Part shown: one piece after another, positions 27,712-36,650 of the stretch
Layout: each line of letters starts with the position of its first letter
How positions within the stretch are numbered: position 1 is the stretch's first letter
NCBI GenBank assembly: GCA_902774725.1
Contig: CACYJP010000021.1
Coordinates: forward strand, 1-39,144
DNA length: 39,144 bases
From: an uncultured Lachnospiraceae bacterium
Lineage (GTDB): Bacteria; Bacillota; Clostridia; Lachnospirales; Lachnospiraceae
Direction: 5' to 3'
The notes under the pieces: model-generated
Databases searched by the model: none
Told to the model about the DNA's origin: nothing
Seen by the model: the letters and a program-made list of their open reading frames with translations, nothing else
Translations under genes and position numbers: made by a program

Positions 27712-28722
27712 TTACTTGATAACTCTGTTTCTTCCGCCTTCCTTTGCTGCATACAGCTTTTCATCGGCGTCGCTTACATTTTGCTCGATTGTTTTCTCGG
27801 AATCAAACTCAGTTACACCGAAGCTCATAGTGTGATGTACGGTGTACTGATCTGTTACACAGTCATTTGCTTCAATCTCGAGGCGTATCTGCTCGGCTTT
27901 TGCTGCACAGCCGTCCATATCAGTATCAACCATGATCATGATGAATTCCTCGCCACCCCAGCGGTATATGCCGTCTCCGGCATTGCAGTTTTTCTTGAGG
28001 ATGGAAGCTACATGCTTAAGCACCTCGTCACCGGTGTTATGGCCGTAGGTATCATTTACTGACTTGAACTTATCTATGTCGCAGATGAAGAGTGAAAGCT
28101 TTCTGTTTGGATCTGCGATGATATTGTCATACATCTTGTCAAAATCATTGAAGAAGCCCATACGGTTTCTGAGCTTTGTCAGCTTATCTGTATGTGATTC
28201 CTCTAGGAATACGTCTGATTCAAGCGCAAGGCCGCATATAACAGCGGCAAGTGAGAGCTTGCGGCAGTCCTCGGCTCTGTGGAACTTTCCGTCTCCGCTG
28301 AGCTTATTAATAACCTGATAGGCACCGATATATTCTCCGTTCATATTTGAAACCGGCATTGTAAGGATTGATTTCGTTACATATCCGGTTTTTTTATCAA
28401 CGTCTGAGTTGAAATCAGGATCGTTATAAGGATCGTTGGTTGTAATGACCTTGCCCTCTGCAAGAGCCTTTCCGACAAGTCCTGTTGTATCAGGAATGGT
28501 TATAGTGCTTGTTCCTGTTGCTGCGGTAGTCCACAGTGTATGTGAAGCCTTGTCCCATTTCCAGAAGCTTGCTCTGTCAGCGTCTACAAGAACCTTTCCC
28601 AGAGTTGTGAGAAGATTGAATATATCTGCATGATCAGCTCCGTCCGGGCTGCTCATATTTCTATATATAAGCTCGGATACATTGAGGATATCCGAAAGAG
28701 TTTGTTCAAAAGTTTCGCTCAT
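27712..28722 (-). CDS. GAF-GGDEF diguanylate cyclase
   Basis: 336 residues. Residues about 25-170 form a GAF sensor domain, and residues about 175-335 a GGDEF domain with the active motif RWGGEEF (G256-F260). This predicts synthesis of c-di-GMP from two GTP. The position of the allosteric RxxD inhibitory site holds N-A-G-D (247-250), so product inhibition is probably lost. There is no membrane segment, so the GAF domain senses a cytoplasmic ligand. The ATG is preceded on the minus strand by AAAGGGGG. It is transcribed towards the adenylyl cyclase gene and shares a terminator with it. Confidence 0.9.
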   Translation of the reverse strand: MSETFEQTLSDILNVSELIYRNMSSPDGADHADIFNLLTTLGKVLVDADRASFWKWDKASHTLWTTAATGTSTITIPDTTGLVGKALAEGKVITTNDPYNDPDFNSDVDKKTGYVTKSILTMPVSNMNGEYIGAYQVINKLSGDGKFHRAEDCRKLSLAAVICGLALESDVFLEESHTDKLTKLRNRMGFFNDFDKMYDNIIADPNRKLSLFICDIDKFKSVNDTYGHNTGDEVLKHVASILKKNCNAGDGIYRWGGEEFIMIMVDTDMDGCAAKAEQIRLEIEANDCVTDQYTVHHTMSFGVTEFDSEKTIEQNVSDADEKLYAAKEGGRNRVIK

Positions 28723-28760
28723 ATTAATCCCCCTTTGGTACTAACTTAAAATTCTCCCTT

Positions 28761-28788
28761 ATCATATCACAAAAACCCTTAATAACAA
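28761..28788 (-). promoter_or_regulatory. Possible promoter of the diguanylate cyclase gene
   Basis: On the minus strand, TTGTTA (28783-28788) and TATGAT (28761-28766) are separated by 16 bases, about 40 bases upstream of the start codon. Both hexamers are near consensus. Confidence 0.45.
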
Positions 28789-28846
28789 ATAAAAAAATGC
28801 TGATTTTATTATATCTCGAAGATAGACCTTATCCTTGATATAAGAG

Positions 28847-28862
28847 TGATAAAATGTTATCA
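28847..28862. promoter_or_regulatory. Palindrome between divergent genes (possible operator)
   Basis: TGATAA and TTATCA form a perfect inverted repeat around the 4 bases AATG. It lies between the divergent diguanylate cyclase and zinc-ribbon genes, just upstream of a TATAAT at 28885-28890. The area is AT-rich, so the evidence is weak. Confidence 0.3.
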
Positions 28863-28936
28863 TATAAGCATATAAAATACTTTATATAATAGGGGAAAAA
28901 AGTGTTTATAAATTTATATCAAGTGGAGGGATTTGT

Positions 28937-29083
28937 ATGGCAGCATTAGTAAAATGTCCGAAATGCGGATCGAACAGGCTTGAACCTGTAAAACAGGCAG
29001 GGGGCCTGGCAGGAAAGATGGGAATGATGGTTTATATGTGTCAGAACTGTGGTAAGGAATCCAAAATCAAAAACAAAAAATAA
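28937..29083 (+). CDS. Small zinc-ribbon protein
   Basis: A 48-residue protein starting at ATG 28937, with GGAGGG about 7 bases upstream. Two CxxC pairs (C7/C10 in CPKC and C35/C38 in CQNC) form a zinc ribbon, with a glycine- and methionine-rich linker between and a basic tail. Such small ribbons occur as nucleic-acid-binding or partner proteins, but this one has no assignable role. A strong hairpin follows 14 bases after the stop codon. A TATAAT at 28885-28890 may drive it. Confidence 0.75.
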   Translation: MAALVKCPKCGSNRLEPVKQAGGLAGKMGMMVYMCQNCGKESKIKNKK

Positions 29084-29096
29084 AAATATGAAAAGT

Positions 29097-29131
29097 GCAT
29101 AAAGAAAGCTCTTATGGGCTTTCTTTTATGC
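29097..29131 (+). terminator. Terminator-like hairpin just before the first phosphatase gene
   Basis: GCATAAAGAAAGC (29097-29109) pairs with GCTTTCTTTTATGC (29118-29131) with one bulged T and an 8-base loop; the 3' arm contains a run of T. It follows the zinc-ribbon gene and ends only 14 bases before the next start codon, leaving no room for a promoter in between. It may be a terminator, an attenuator or an expression-limiting leader structure. Confidence 0.65.
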
Positions 29132-29145
29132 GTTATAGGGCGAAT

Positions 29146-30945
29146 ATGAGAAATAGAAAATTGCTGTTCCAGATAGGAATTGTAGTGCTTCTTGTTTTTA
29201 TGATTATGATGGTTGCAATTCAGAAATACATAATCAAGAGGAATACAGCGGTTTATCTGGAAGCAAAAAATGAAATGATAACTGAAGATATGAAGTATTT
29301 TAGCCGGATTGTTACTAATCAACTCTATCCGGAGTTAGAGGCATACTGGTTAGCTAACTCGGATAAGATTAATCAGGAGATGACTCCCAGAGAGTTAGAT
29401 ATCCTGGATAAGCTTTATGATGGTAAAAATGTAATAAGTCCGGATGATTTCCTGACTTTGAATGAGGAAGAAAAATTAGCCCACGCAAAAAATTTAAAGG
29501 CTGTAGCAGGTTATAATTTACTTTTTTGTATGAATACAAGGGGATACTCTGATGCTTATTTAGCTATTCCTATTGATGAGGATAATGCTTTTATCGTACC
29601 AAGTTACGCGTATGATTATTCAATTGAAGCGTATAATACGGCATATGATACTGATGCGGAGTCTGCAACTGATCCTGCCTCAATTACTGATACAGTGACG
29701 AATAATAATTATAAATTTGGAGATATTATTTCTTTTGAGAATACTGAGGTTAAGGATTTTAGTTCTATTTCTGCCAATAAGGATGGAGAAGTAGTATTTG
29801 CAGATTCAATAAATGCTGCGAATGGGAATGCTTATTATACAGGTTTCTTAGGACTGTATGATAACAAAGATCAACCTCTGGGTGTTCTTTGTTGTGAGTA
29901 TGACTGGTCGGATGCGTATTCATCTATTTTGAATGCTGCGACGTATAGTCTGATTACCAATATGATTATCGGACTCTTGATTATGGCCGGGGTTGTTCTG
30001 ATATGTCTGTATCTGATTGCGGTTAAGCCTCTCAAAGAGACTAAGGAGGCTCTTGATATCTACAAGGTAACAAAAAACAGTGCTGATGTTGAGGAAAGGC
30101 TTGCAGGCTTTAAAAATAAAAATGAGATCGGACAGTTTGCAGACAATGTTGTTGAACTGTCAATTGAGATAGACAGGTACAATGAGGAGAATATGAAGCT
30201 TGCTGCTAAAAATGCAAAAGCAAAAACAGAGCTGGATCTTGCGGCTTCTATTCAGAGAGAGTCACTTATTAAAGAATTTCCGGAAAGTAAAGTTTATGAG
30301 GTTGCTGCCTCTATGACTCCGGCAAAAGAAGTTGGCGGTGATTTCTATGACGTATTTGATATAGATGATGAACATACTGCTTTTGTTATAGCTGATGTGT
30401 CCGGAAAGGGTATGCCGGCTGCGCTTTTTATGATGGCTGCTATGAATACAATTAAGGATTATTCTGCTCCGGGTGAACCGCCATCAGAAATCATATCAAA
30501 GGTGAACGATACTTTGGCTAAACGAAAAATAATGGGAATGTTTGTAACTGTGTGGTTGGGTGTGCTTGATAAGAAAACAGGTATACTTACAACAAGTAAT
30601 GCCGGTCATGAATATCCTGCAGTCAATACAACCGGTAGATTTGAACTATTCAAAGACACTCATGGGCTTGTTGCAGGTGGTTATGCAGGGATTAAATACA
30701 AGGATCATGAGATTCAGTTATCGAAGGGCGATACTGTTTTTGTGTATACAGATGGTGTTCCGGAAGCTACAAATGCTGACGAAAAGATGTTTAAGGATGA
30801 AAGAATGCTTGATGCACTTAACAAGAATCCATCAGCATCACCAAGTGAGCTTCTTGAAACGGTTAAGTCTGCAGTAGATGAATTTGTCGGAGAAGCTGAG
30901 CAGTTTGATGATCTGACAATGTTATGTATAAAATATAATGGGTAG
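29146..30945 (+). CDS. Membrane receptor with SpoIIE/RsbU-type PP2C phosphatase domain (copy 1)
   Basis: 599 residues from ATG 29146, chosen because it aligns with the start of the downstream paralogue (MKKRRLLIQIG), has AGGG a few bases upstream, and avoids the hairpin that contains the earlier ATG. A membrane segment (about 6-24) and a second one (about 280-303) flank an extracellular sensor region, followed by a HAMP-like linker and a helix. The C-terminal domain has the phosphatase motifs GGDFYD, DVSGKG and FDDLT that hold the metal ions. Relatives remove phosphate from anti-anti-sigma proteins, releasing an alternative sigma factor, or regulate other STAS-domain partners. No such partner is encoded in the window. 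Confidence 0.88.
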   Translation: MRNRKLLFQIGIVVLLVFMIMMVAIQKYIIKRNTAVYLEAKNEMITEDMKYFSRIVTNQLYPELEAYWLANSDKINQEMTPRELDILDKLYDGKNVISPDDFLTLNEEEKLAHAKNLKAVAGYNLLFCMNTRGYSDAYLAIPIDEDNAFIVPSYAYDYSIEAYNTAYDTDAESATDPASITDTVTNNNYKFGDIISFENTEVKDFSSISANKDGEVVFADSINAANGNAYYTGFLGLYDNKDQPLGVLCCEYDWSDAYSSILNAATYSLITNMIIGLLIMAGVVLICLYLIAVKPLKETKEALDIYKVTKNSADVEERLAGFKNKNEIGQFADNVVELSIEIDRYNEENMKLAAKNAKAKTELDLAASIQRESLIKEFPESKVYEVAASMTPAKEVGGDFYDVFDIDDEHTAFVIADVSGKGMPAALFMMAAMNTIKDYSAPGEPPSEIISKVNDTLAKRKIMGMFVTVWLGVLDKKTGILTTSNAGHEYPAVNTTGRFELFKDTHGLVAGGYAGIKYKDHEIQLSKGDTVFVYTDGVPEATNADEKMFKDERMLDALNKNPSASPSELLETVKSAVDEFVGEAEQFDDLTMLCIKYNG

Positions 30946-30950
30946 CTAAG

Positions 30951-32708
30951 ATGAAGAAGAGAAGATTACTTATTCAGATCGGTTTGCTGATTTCTCTCAT
31001 TTTTGTAATTATGCTGTATTTATCAGAGAATTATATACTTTCGAGAAGTCAGAAATTATTTCTTGAAGCTAAAAATGAAATGATCAATAAGAATTTGGAT
31101 TCTGTTGAAAAATCAATCCGTGAATATTCTGAAAAAGAATTTATAGACTATATTGTTGAACATGCTGATGAGCTTGATTTTGATCCGTATTCAGAAGAAT
31201 ATAGTGATCGGCTTGTTGAATTATTAAGTAGTAATAGTGATTATAAAGATGCGATAAGTAAATTAAAAACTCTTCAAGGAACAGATAAAACATTATTTGC
31301 ATGTGTGTGCAGAAGACTTATGGTAGAAGGAATGGGATTCTCATTAAATGATTCCCAATGCTCAAATCTGGCATGCTATGTTCCTCTGGATGATAATCAT
31401 TTGTTCTGCTTGGGTTCGGTATATAATAACCCTTTTACTGAGGTTACTGATGAAGAATATGAGGACTATTATGATAATGGGTTTGGTATAGTGTCAGAGT
31501 TCGATTGGAAGAATGTACCGGGATTAAGTGCCGCTGTTGAAAAAAAGCGGGGTGAGACTGTTTTTAATAAGTTTGATACCGAAGGTAGTGATGCGGTTTA
31601 TAGCGGTTTCAGACCGATGTTTGATAAAGCGGGTAATTTTACATGCTTGTTATATGTGGAATATGACTGGTCAAATGTTTACTCGGAGCTGATATCCAAT
31701 CTTAGACAAAAAGTAACAAGGGATTTTTTAATTGCAATCATTGTCGCTGTTACAATGATCCTTGTGTTTGTGTATCTGGTAGCGTTAAGGCCTCTTAGAA
31801 AGGTTAAAAAGACCCTCGATGTGTATATGAAGAATAAGGATACTGACGAGGTTGAAAATGAACTCGTAGGGTTTAAGTGCAAAAATGAGGTTGGTGCTCT
31901 GGCTGATGGGGTTGTAGAATTTGCACGTGAAATAGAACAGTTTACTGCGGATAATATAATGCTTGCTGCAGAGGAGTCTAAGGTTCAGACAGAGTTAGAT
32001 CTTGCTTCATCCATTCAAAGAGAAGCACTTATAGAGGATTTTCCGAAGCATGAAAGGTTCGAGGTCTATGCCACGATGACACCTGCAAAAGCAGTTGGTG
32101 GTGATTTTTACGATGTATTTGAACTAAGTGATCATCGTATCTGCTTTGTTATAGCTGATGTTTCCGGAAAAGGACTTCCTGCTGCACTTATGATGATGGC
32201 AGCTATGACGTCGATCAGAAATCTTGCCACCACGATGAATGCACCATCAGAGGTACTTGTCAAGCTGAATGAAAAGCTTTGCAGCAGACGCGTGATGGAT
32301 ATGTTTGTAACTGTCTGGATCGGTATTTTGGACTTGAAGACGGGGATTCTTACTACAAGTAATGCCGGTCATGAATATCCGGCAATAAATTCAAATGGAA
32401 AGTATGAGTTATTTAAAGACAAGCACAGCCTTGTTGTTGGCGGAATGTCCGGAGTTAAATACTTTGATCATGAAATACAGCTGAAAAAAGGGGACCGTGT
32501 ATTTGTATATACAGATGGTGTTCCTGAAGCAACAAATGCTGATGTGAAGATGTTTGGTGATGAAAGAATGATCGAAGCATTAAATATCGAACCATTAGCT
32601 GAACCGGAGAAGGTTCTTAAAAATGTAAAGAAGGTCGTTGATGATTTTGTCGGAGAAGCAGAACAGTTCGATGATCTCACAATGATGTGTATAAAGTATA
32701 ACGGTTAA
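30951..32708 (+). CDS. Membrane receptor with SpoIIE/RsbU-type PP2C phosphatase domain (copy 2)
   Basis: 585 residues, a tandem paralogue of the preceding gene. Membrane segments at about 6-24 and 258-280 flank an extracellular domain that is clearly different from that of copy 1 and contains four or more cysteines (for example in ACVCRR and SQCSNLAC). A HAMP-like region (about 280-335) leads to the PP2C domain with GGDFYD (383-388), DVSGKG (from D403) and FDDLT (573-577). The phosphatase domains of the two copies are much more alike than the sensors. The start codon lies 5 bases after the stop of copy 1 with a weak ribosome site, suggesting coupled translation. Confidence 0.88.
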   Translation: MKKRRLLIQIGLLISLIFVIMLYLSENYILSRSQKLFLEAKNEMINKNLDSVEKSIREYSEKEFIDYIVEHADELDFDPYSEEYSDRLVELLSSNSDYKDAISKLKTLQGTDKTLFACVCRRLMVEGMGFSLNDSQCSNLACYVPLDDNHLFCLGSVYNNPFTEVTDEEYEDYYDNGFGIVSEFDWKNVPGLSAAVEKKRGETVFNKFDTEGSDAVYSGFRPMFDKAGNFTCLLYVEYDWSNVYSELISNLRQKVTRDFLIAIIVAVTMILVFVYLVALRPLRKVKKTLDVYMKNKDTDEVENELVGFKCKNEVGALADGVVEFAREIEQFTADNIMLAAEESKVQTELDLASSIQREALIEDFPKHERFEVYATMTPAKAVGGDFYDVFELSDHRICFVIADVSGKGLPAALMMMAAMTSIRNLATTMNAPSEVLVKLNEKLCSRRVMDMFVTVWIGILDLKTGILTTSNAGHEYPAINSNGKYELFKDKHSLVVGGMSGVKYFDHEIQLKKGDRVFVYTDGVPEATNADVKMFGDERMIEALNIEPLAEPEKVLKNVKKVVDDFVGEAEQFDDLTMMCIKYNG

Positions 32709-32721
32709 TAAGGAGGTCTTA

Positions 32722-35163
32722 ATGGAAAGGGTTTACCTGAATAATGATTGGAAGTTTTCGGAAAGCTTTACTGATGAGTTAGTGAAAGAAACATATGATA
32801 TATCAAAAATGGAGGATGTAAGAATTCCTCATAATGTAAAGGAAATGCCTTATCATTACTTTGATGAAAGTATCTATCAGATGGTAAGTGGATATAGAAA
32901 GGAGTTTGAGGCTCCTGTCTACTGGAAGGATAAGTCTGTGCTTATCACATTTGAGGGAGTAGCACATGAGGCGACAGTATATGTAAATGGTTTCGAGGTA
33001 GGAAAACATAGATGTGGATATACTGCATTTACATTTGATATAAGTGATCATCTGAAATATGGAGAGAAGAACATAATCGCTGTTAAGTGTGACAGCAGAG
33101 AGAGTCTTAACGTGCCTCCGTTTGGTTTTGTTATAGACTATATGACCTATGGTGGAATATATAGAGATGTTTATATCGACGTAAAGGAAAAGGTGCACAT
33201 AAGCGATGTCTTTGTTACGACAAAGCTTGCTGATAAGTATGAAGAAAATGGCCAGATAAGAGTTAAGTATTCTCAGACTGTTTCACAAATCACACTTAGC
33301 AAAGAGGCTCATGGTCACAGAATACGTCAGTCCATAAGAAAGGTCGGCGAGGATGATTATAAGCTTGTATCAGATCTTATGATCGAGCATCTGAAATCAG
33401 AAAAAGAAGGCGTATATGAGCTTGCCACAATGACAGGCGATGTTGAACTCTGGGATATCAACAGTCCTGCAAGATATCAGTTAAAAACTGAGCTTGTAAG
33501 GGAAGAGGGGACACAGGTTGTTGATGAGGTAATAACCACATTTGGCTATAGGAGAGCAACCTTCAAGGTCAGCGGATTCTTCCTGAATGGTAGAAAGGTG
33601 AAAATAAGAGGACTTAACAGACATCAGAGCTATCCATATGTCGGATATGCTATGCCGGACAGTATGCAGCAGCTTGATGCTGATATCCTTAAAAATGAAC
33701 TGGGACTTAATGCTGTGAGAACATCACATTATCCTCAGTCTCAGAGCTTTATAGACAGATGCGATGAGCTGGGACTTCTAGTGTTTACCGAATTCCCGGG
33801 CTGGCAGCATATAGGAGATGATGATTGGAAGGCTCAGGCTGTTACCAATCTTAAGGAAATGGTAGTGCAGTACAGAAATCATCCTTCGATTGTTCTCTGG
33901 GGAGTTCGTATCAATGAATCAGTTGACGATGATGAATTCTATACAAAAACTAACAAGCTGTGTCATGAGCTGGACCCGAGTCGTCAGACCGGTGGTGTCA
34001 GATGCTACAAGAAGGGAAGTCTATTAGAGGATGTATATACCTATAATGATTTTTCTCATACAGGAAACAACAAGGGCTGCGATAGAAAGGCAGATGTAAC
34101 CTCCAATCTGGATAAGGCTTATCTTGTCAGCGAGTATAACGGACATATGTATCCTACAAAGGCCTTTGACTGGGAAGAACATAGAATGGAGCATATGCTT
34201 CGACATGCCAATGTACTCGATGAGGTAGCAAAGCAAAGTGATATAGCAGGAAGCTTCGGATGGTGTATGTTTGATTATAATACGCACAAGGATTTCGGAA
34301 GTGGTGACAGGATCTGCTATCATGGCGTAATGGATATGTTCAGAAATCCAAAGCTTGCAGCTGCGGTATACAGCATACAGCAGGATGAGACTCCGGTACT
34401 TCAGATAAGCTCGACGATGGATATAGGAGAGCATCCGGGAAGCAACAGAGGAGATGTATACATACTCACAAATGCCGACAGTGTCAAGATGTATAAGAAC
34501 GGCAGGTTCATCAAGGAATACAAAGGTTCAGATTCCTCCTATAAGAATCTGAAGAGAGGGCCTATCAAAATCGATGACTACATAGGAGACGCCATAAAAG
34601 AGGGCGAGCCGGAAATGTCTCAAAAGGAAGCTGATGATCTTAAGCTTCTTTTGAATGAGGTTGCAAGAGTAGGACTTTACGGTATGTCGAAGAAGATGTA
34701 TGCCAAGGCAGGTTTTATCAGCGTCAAGTATCGTCTTACAATGAATGATGCAGTTGCTTACTACAACAAATACGTAGGTAACTGGGGAAGCAAGTCAACT
34801 GAATACAAGTTTGAAGCGATAAAGAACGGAGAAGTGATAAAAGAGGTTGTTATCGGTCCTATGAATTCTCATGAGCTTTCTGTTGATGTAAGTAAAACAG
34901 AGCTTGTTGAAGGCCGAAGCTACGATGTTGCCGCAGTAAGAATAACAGACAGAGATGAACACGGAAATGTGCTTCCGTTTGCAAACGATCCGGTGTCATT
35001 TAAAACAAGCGGACCTATCGAGCTGATCGGACCTGATATGATATCTCTCCAAGGGGGTATGGGAGGTACATATGTCAGAACAATAGGAAAGACAGGAAAA
35101 GCGAAGCTTACTATCAAGTCTCAGTGTGGGGATACGAAGGTTATAGAGTTTAAGGTAAAGTAG
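32722..35163 (+). CDS. Glycoside hydrolase family 2 enzyme (probable beta-galactosidase)
   Basis: 813 residues without a signal peptide, so probably cytoplasmic. The N-terminal sugar-binding sandwich domain (about 1-155) has VYVNGFEVGKHRCGYTAFTFD. The TIM barrel begins near RGLNRHQSYPYVG and contains RTSHYP. The acid/base is probably E399 (GVRINES) and the nucleophile E471 (VSEYNGH). The C-terminal beta domains (about 560-813) are of the extra type found in larger GH2 enzymes. It is encoded in tandem with a GPH-type symporter and an alpha-galactosidase, so imported galactosides are likely substrates, but beta-glucuronidase and beta-mannosidase families share the fold and motifs. AAGGAGG precedes the ATG; the gene starts 13 bases after the upstream stop. 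Confidence 0.87.
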   Translation: MERVYLNNDWKFSESFTDELVKETYDISKMEDVRIPHNVKEMPYHYFDESIYQMVSGYRKEFEAPVYWKDKSVLITFEGVAHEATVYVNGFEVGKHRCGYTAFTFDISDHLKYGEKNIIAVKCDSRESLNVPPFGFVIDYMTYGGIYRDVYIDVKEKVHISDVFVTTKLADKYEENGQIRVKYSQTVSQITLSKEAHGHRIRQSIRKVGEDDYKLVSDLMIEHLKSEKEGVYELATMTGDVELWDINSPARYQLKTELVREEGTQVVDEVITTFGYRRATFKVSGFFLNGRKVKIRGLNRHQSYPYVGYAMPDSMQQLDADILKNELGLNAVRTSHYPQSQSFIDRCDELGLLVFTEFPGWQHIGDDDWKAQAVTNLKEMVVQYRNHPSIVLWGVRINESVDDDEFYTKTNKLCHELDPSRQTGGVRCYKKGSLLEDVYTYNDFSHTGNNKGCDRKADVTSNLDKAYLVSEYNGHMYPTKAFDWEEHRMEHMLRHANVLDEVAKQSDIAGSFGWCMFDYNTHKDFGSGDRICYHGVMDMFRNPKLAAAVYSIQQDETPVLQISSTMDIGEHPGSNRGDVYILTNADSVKMYKNGRFIKEYKGSDSSYKNLKRGPIKIDDYIGDAIKEGEPEMSQKEADDLKLLLNEVARVGLYGMSKKMYAKAGFISVKYRLTMNDAVAYYNKYVGNWGSKSTEYKFEAIKNGEVIKEVVIGPMNSHELSVDVSKTELVEGRSYDVAAVRITDRDEHGNVLPFANDPVSFKTSGPIELIGPDMISLQGGMGGTYVRTIGKTGKAKLTIKSQCGDTKVIEFKVK

Positions 35164-35202
35164 TTATTAATTAAATATACAACCGGGAGAGGAGACGTGC
35201 TT

Positions 35203-36648
35203 ATGAAATTGGGCTTTAAGGAAAAGTTGTCTTATGGTCTTGGTGCAGTAGGAAAAGACCTGGTTTATATGCTTAGCGCCAGCTATGTACTTTACTATTT
35301 TCAGGATGTACTTGGAGTAAGTGCTATAGCAATGGGAGTCATACTTCTTGCAGCGCGAGTATTTGATGCATTTAATGACCCGATTATGGGAATAATTGTA
35401 GCAAAAACGAAAACAAGATGGGGTAAGTTCAGGCCATGGCTGATGATAGGAACACTGACGAATGCAGCGATTTTGTTTCTTATGTTTGCCTGTCCGCCAA
35501 CACTTAGTCCGAGTGGTCTCGTAGCATATGCGGCCATAACCTACATACTTTGGGGTGTCACCTATACAATGATGGATATTCCTTACTGGTCAATGATACC
35601 TGCTTTTACAAAGTCAGGAAAGGAAAGAGAAGGACTTACGACGCTTGCTCGTTCTTGTGCGGGAGTCGGTTCAGCGCTTATCACTATCTTTACGGTTATA
35701 GTGGTCAAGATGATCGGTAGAGCCATTGTTGGCAGCGAAGCTTCTGCTAAGGAAGTGGAAATTGCCGGTTTTAAATGGTTCGCACTCATTATTGCGACAC
35801 TGTTTATAGTATTTATACTGATCACTTGTATAAACATTAAAGAAAAAGCAACTGTTGATATGGAGTCACCTTCAGTAAAACAGATGTTTAAAGCGCTTAT
35901 AAGTAACGATCAGGCGATGACGATCGTCATCACTATAGTTCTTATAAATATAGCTATATATACAACCTCAAACCTTGTTATCTACTTCTTCAAGTACGAT
36001 TTCGGAGGAGAGGGCTGGCAGGGAAGCTTTACGCTGTTCAATACATTTGGCGGTGGAATTCAGATACTTGCGATGATGATCATGTATCCGGTGCTCAGAA
36101 AGTTTTGCTCGAATATCAAGGTGTTCTATATATGCCTTACCAGTGCGATTATAGGATACGGAGTTCTTTTTGGACTCACCTTCTTAGATATGTCAAATGT
36201 AATGGTGCTCTTTGTTCCGGCATTCTTTATCTTTTCTGCCAACGGTGTGCTAAATGTACTTACAACGGTTTTCCTTGCAAACACTGTTGACTACGGAGAT
36301 ATGAAGAATTATAGAAGAGACGAATCGGTTATTTTCTCGATGCAGACCTTTGTGGTAAAGCTTGGTTCGGGTGTATCCGCACTTATTGCATCGATATCAC
36401 TTTCGATAAATCATCTAAAGGCTGATTCATCTGATGCCAGTCAGGCTTTTGATTTTTCAAAGGCTGTGTCTGACAGCAGCAAGCTGGGGCTTAGAATGAC
36501 GATGACAATAATTCCGATCATAGGACTTATAATCGCAGTCATTGTCTTCAAGAAGAAGTTTATCCTCACGGAAAAGAAAATGGATGAGATAAACTTAGAG
36601 CTTAGAAATAGAAAAAACGAAGTAACTAATATGAACGGAGGAAACTAA
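35203..36648 (+). CDS. GPH-family sugar:cation symporter
   Basis: 481 residues with about 12 membrane helices, of the glycoside-pentoside-hexuronide:cation symporter family (MelB/LacS/XynB relatives). The hallmark opening LSYGLGAVGKDLVYML and the conserved loop DAFNDPIMGIIVAKTKTRWGK between helices 2 and 3 are seen; in MelB the equivalent Asp residues bind the cation. The start at ATG 35203 was chosen over an in-frame GTG at 35197 because GGAG is 8 bases upstream of the ATG but only 2 from the GTG. It probably brings in oligosaccharides for the flanking galactosidases. Sodium coupling would fit the Na+-type V-ATPase, but that is inference. Confidence 0.9.
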   Translation: MKLGFKEKLSYGLGAVGKDLVYMLSASYVLYYFQDVLGVSAIAMGVILLAARVFDAFNDPIMGIIVAKTKTRWGKFRPWLMIGTLTNAAILFLMFACPPTLSPSGLVAYAAITYILWGVTYTMMDIPYWSMIPAFTKSGKEREGLTTLARSCAGVGSALITIFTVIVVKMIGRAIVGSEASAKEVEIAGFKWFALIIATLFIVFILITCINIKEKATVDMESPSVKQMFKALISNDQAMTIVITIVLINIAIYTTSNLVIYFFKYDFGGEGWQGSFTLFNTFGGGIQILAMMIMYPVLRKFCSNIKVFYICLTSAIIGYGVLFGLTFLDMSNVMVLFVPAFFIFSANGVLNVLTTVFLANTVDYGDMKNYRRDESVIFSMQTFVVKLGSGVSALIASISLSINHLKADSSDASQAFDFSKAVSDSSKLGLRMTMTIIPIIGLIIAVIVFKKKFILTEKKMDEINLELRNRKNEVTNMNGGN

Positions 36649-36650
36649 GT

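Noticed and set aside
29095-29145. Upstream starts of the first phosphatase gene (29095 or 29128)
   Set aside because: Both fall in the hairpin, and the paralogue's N-terminus aligns with the ATG at 29146, which has its own ribosome site.
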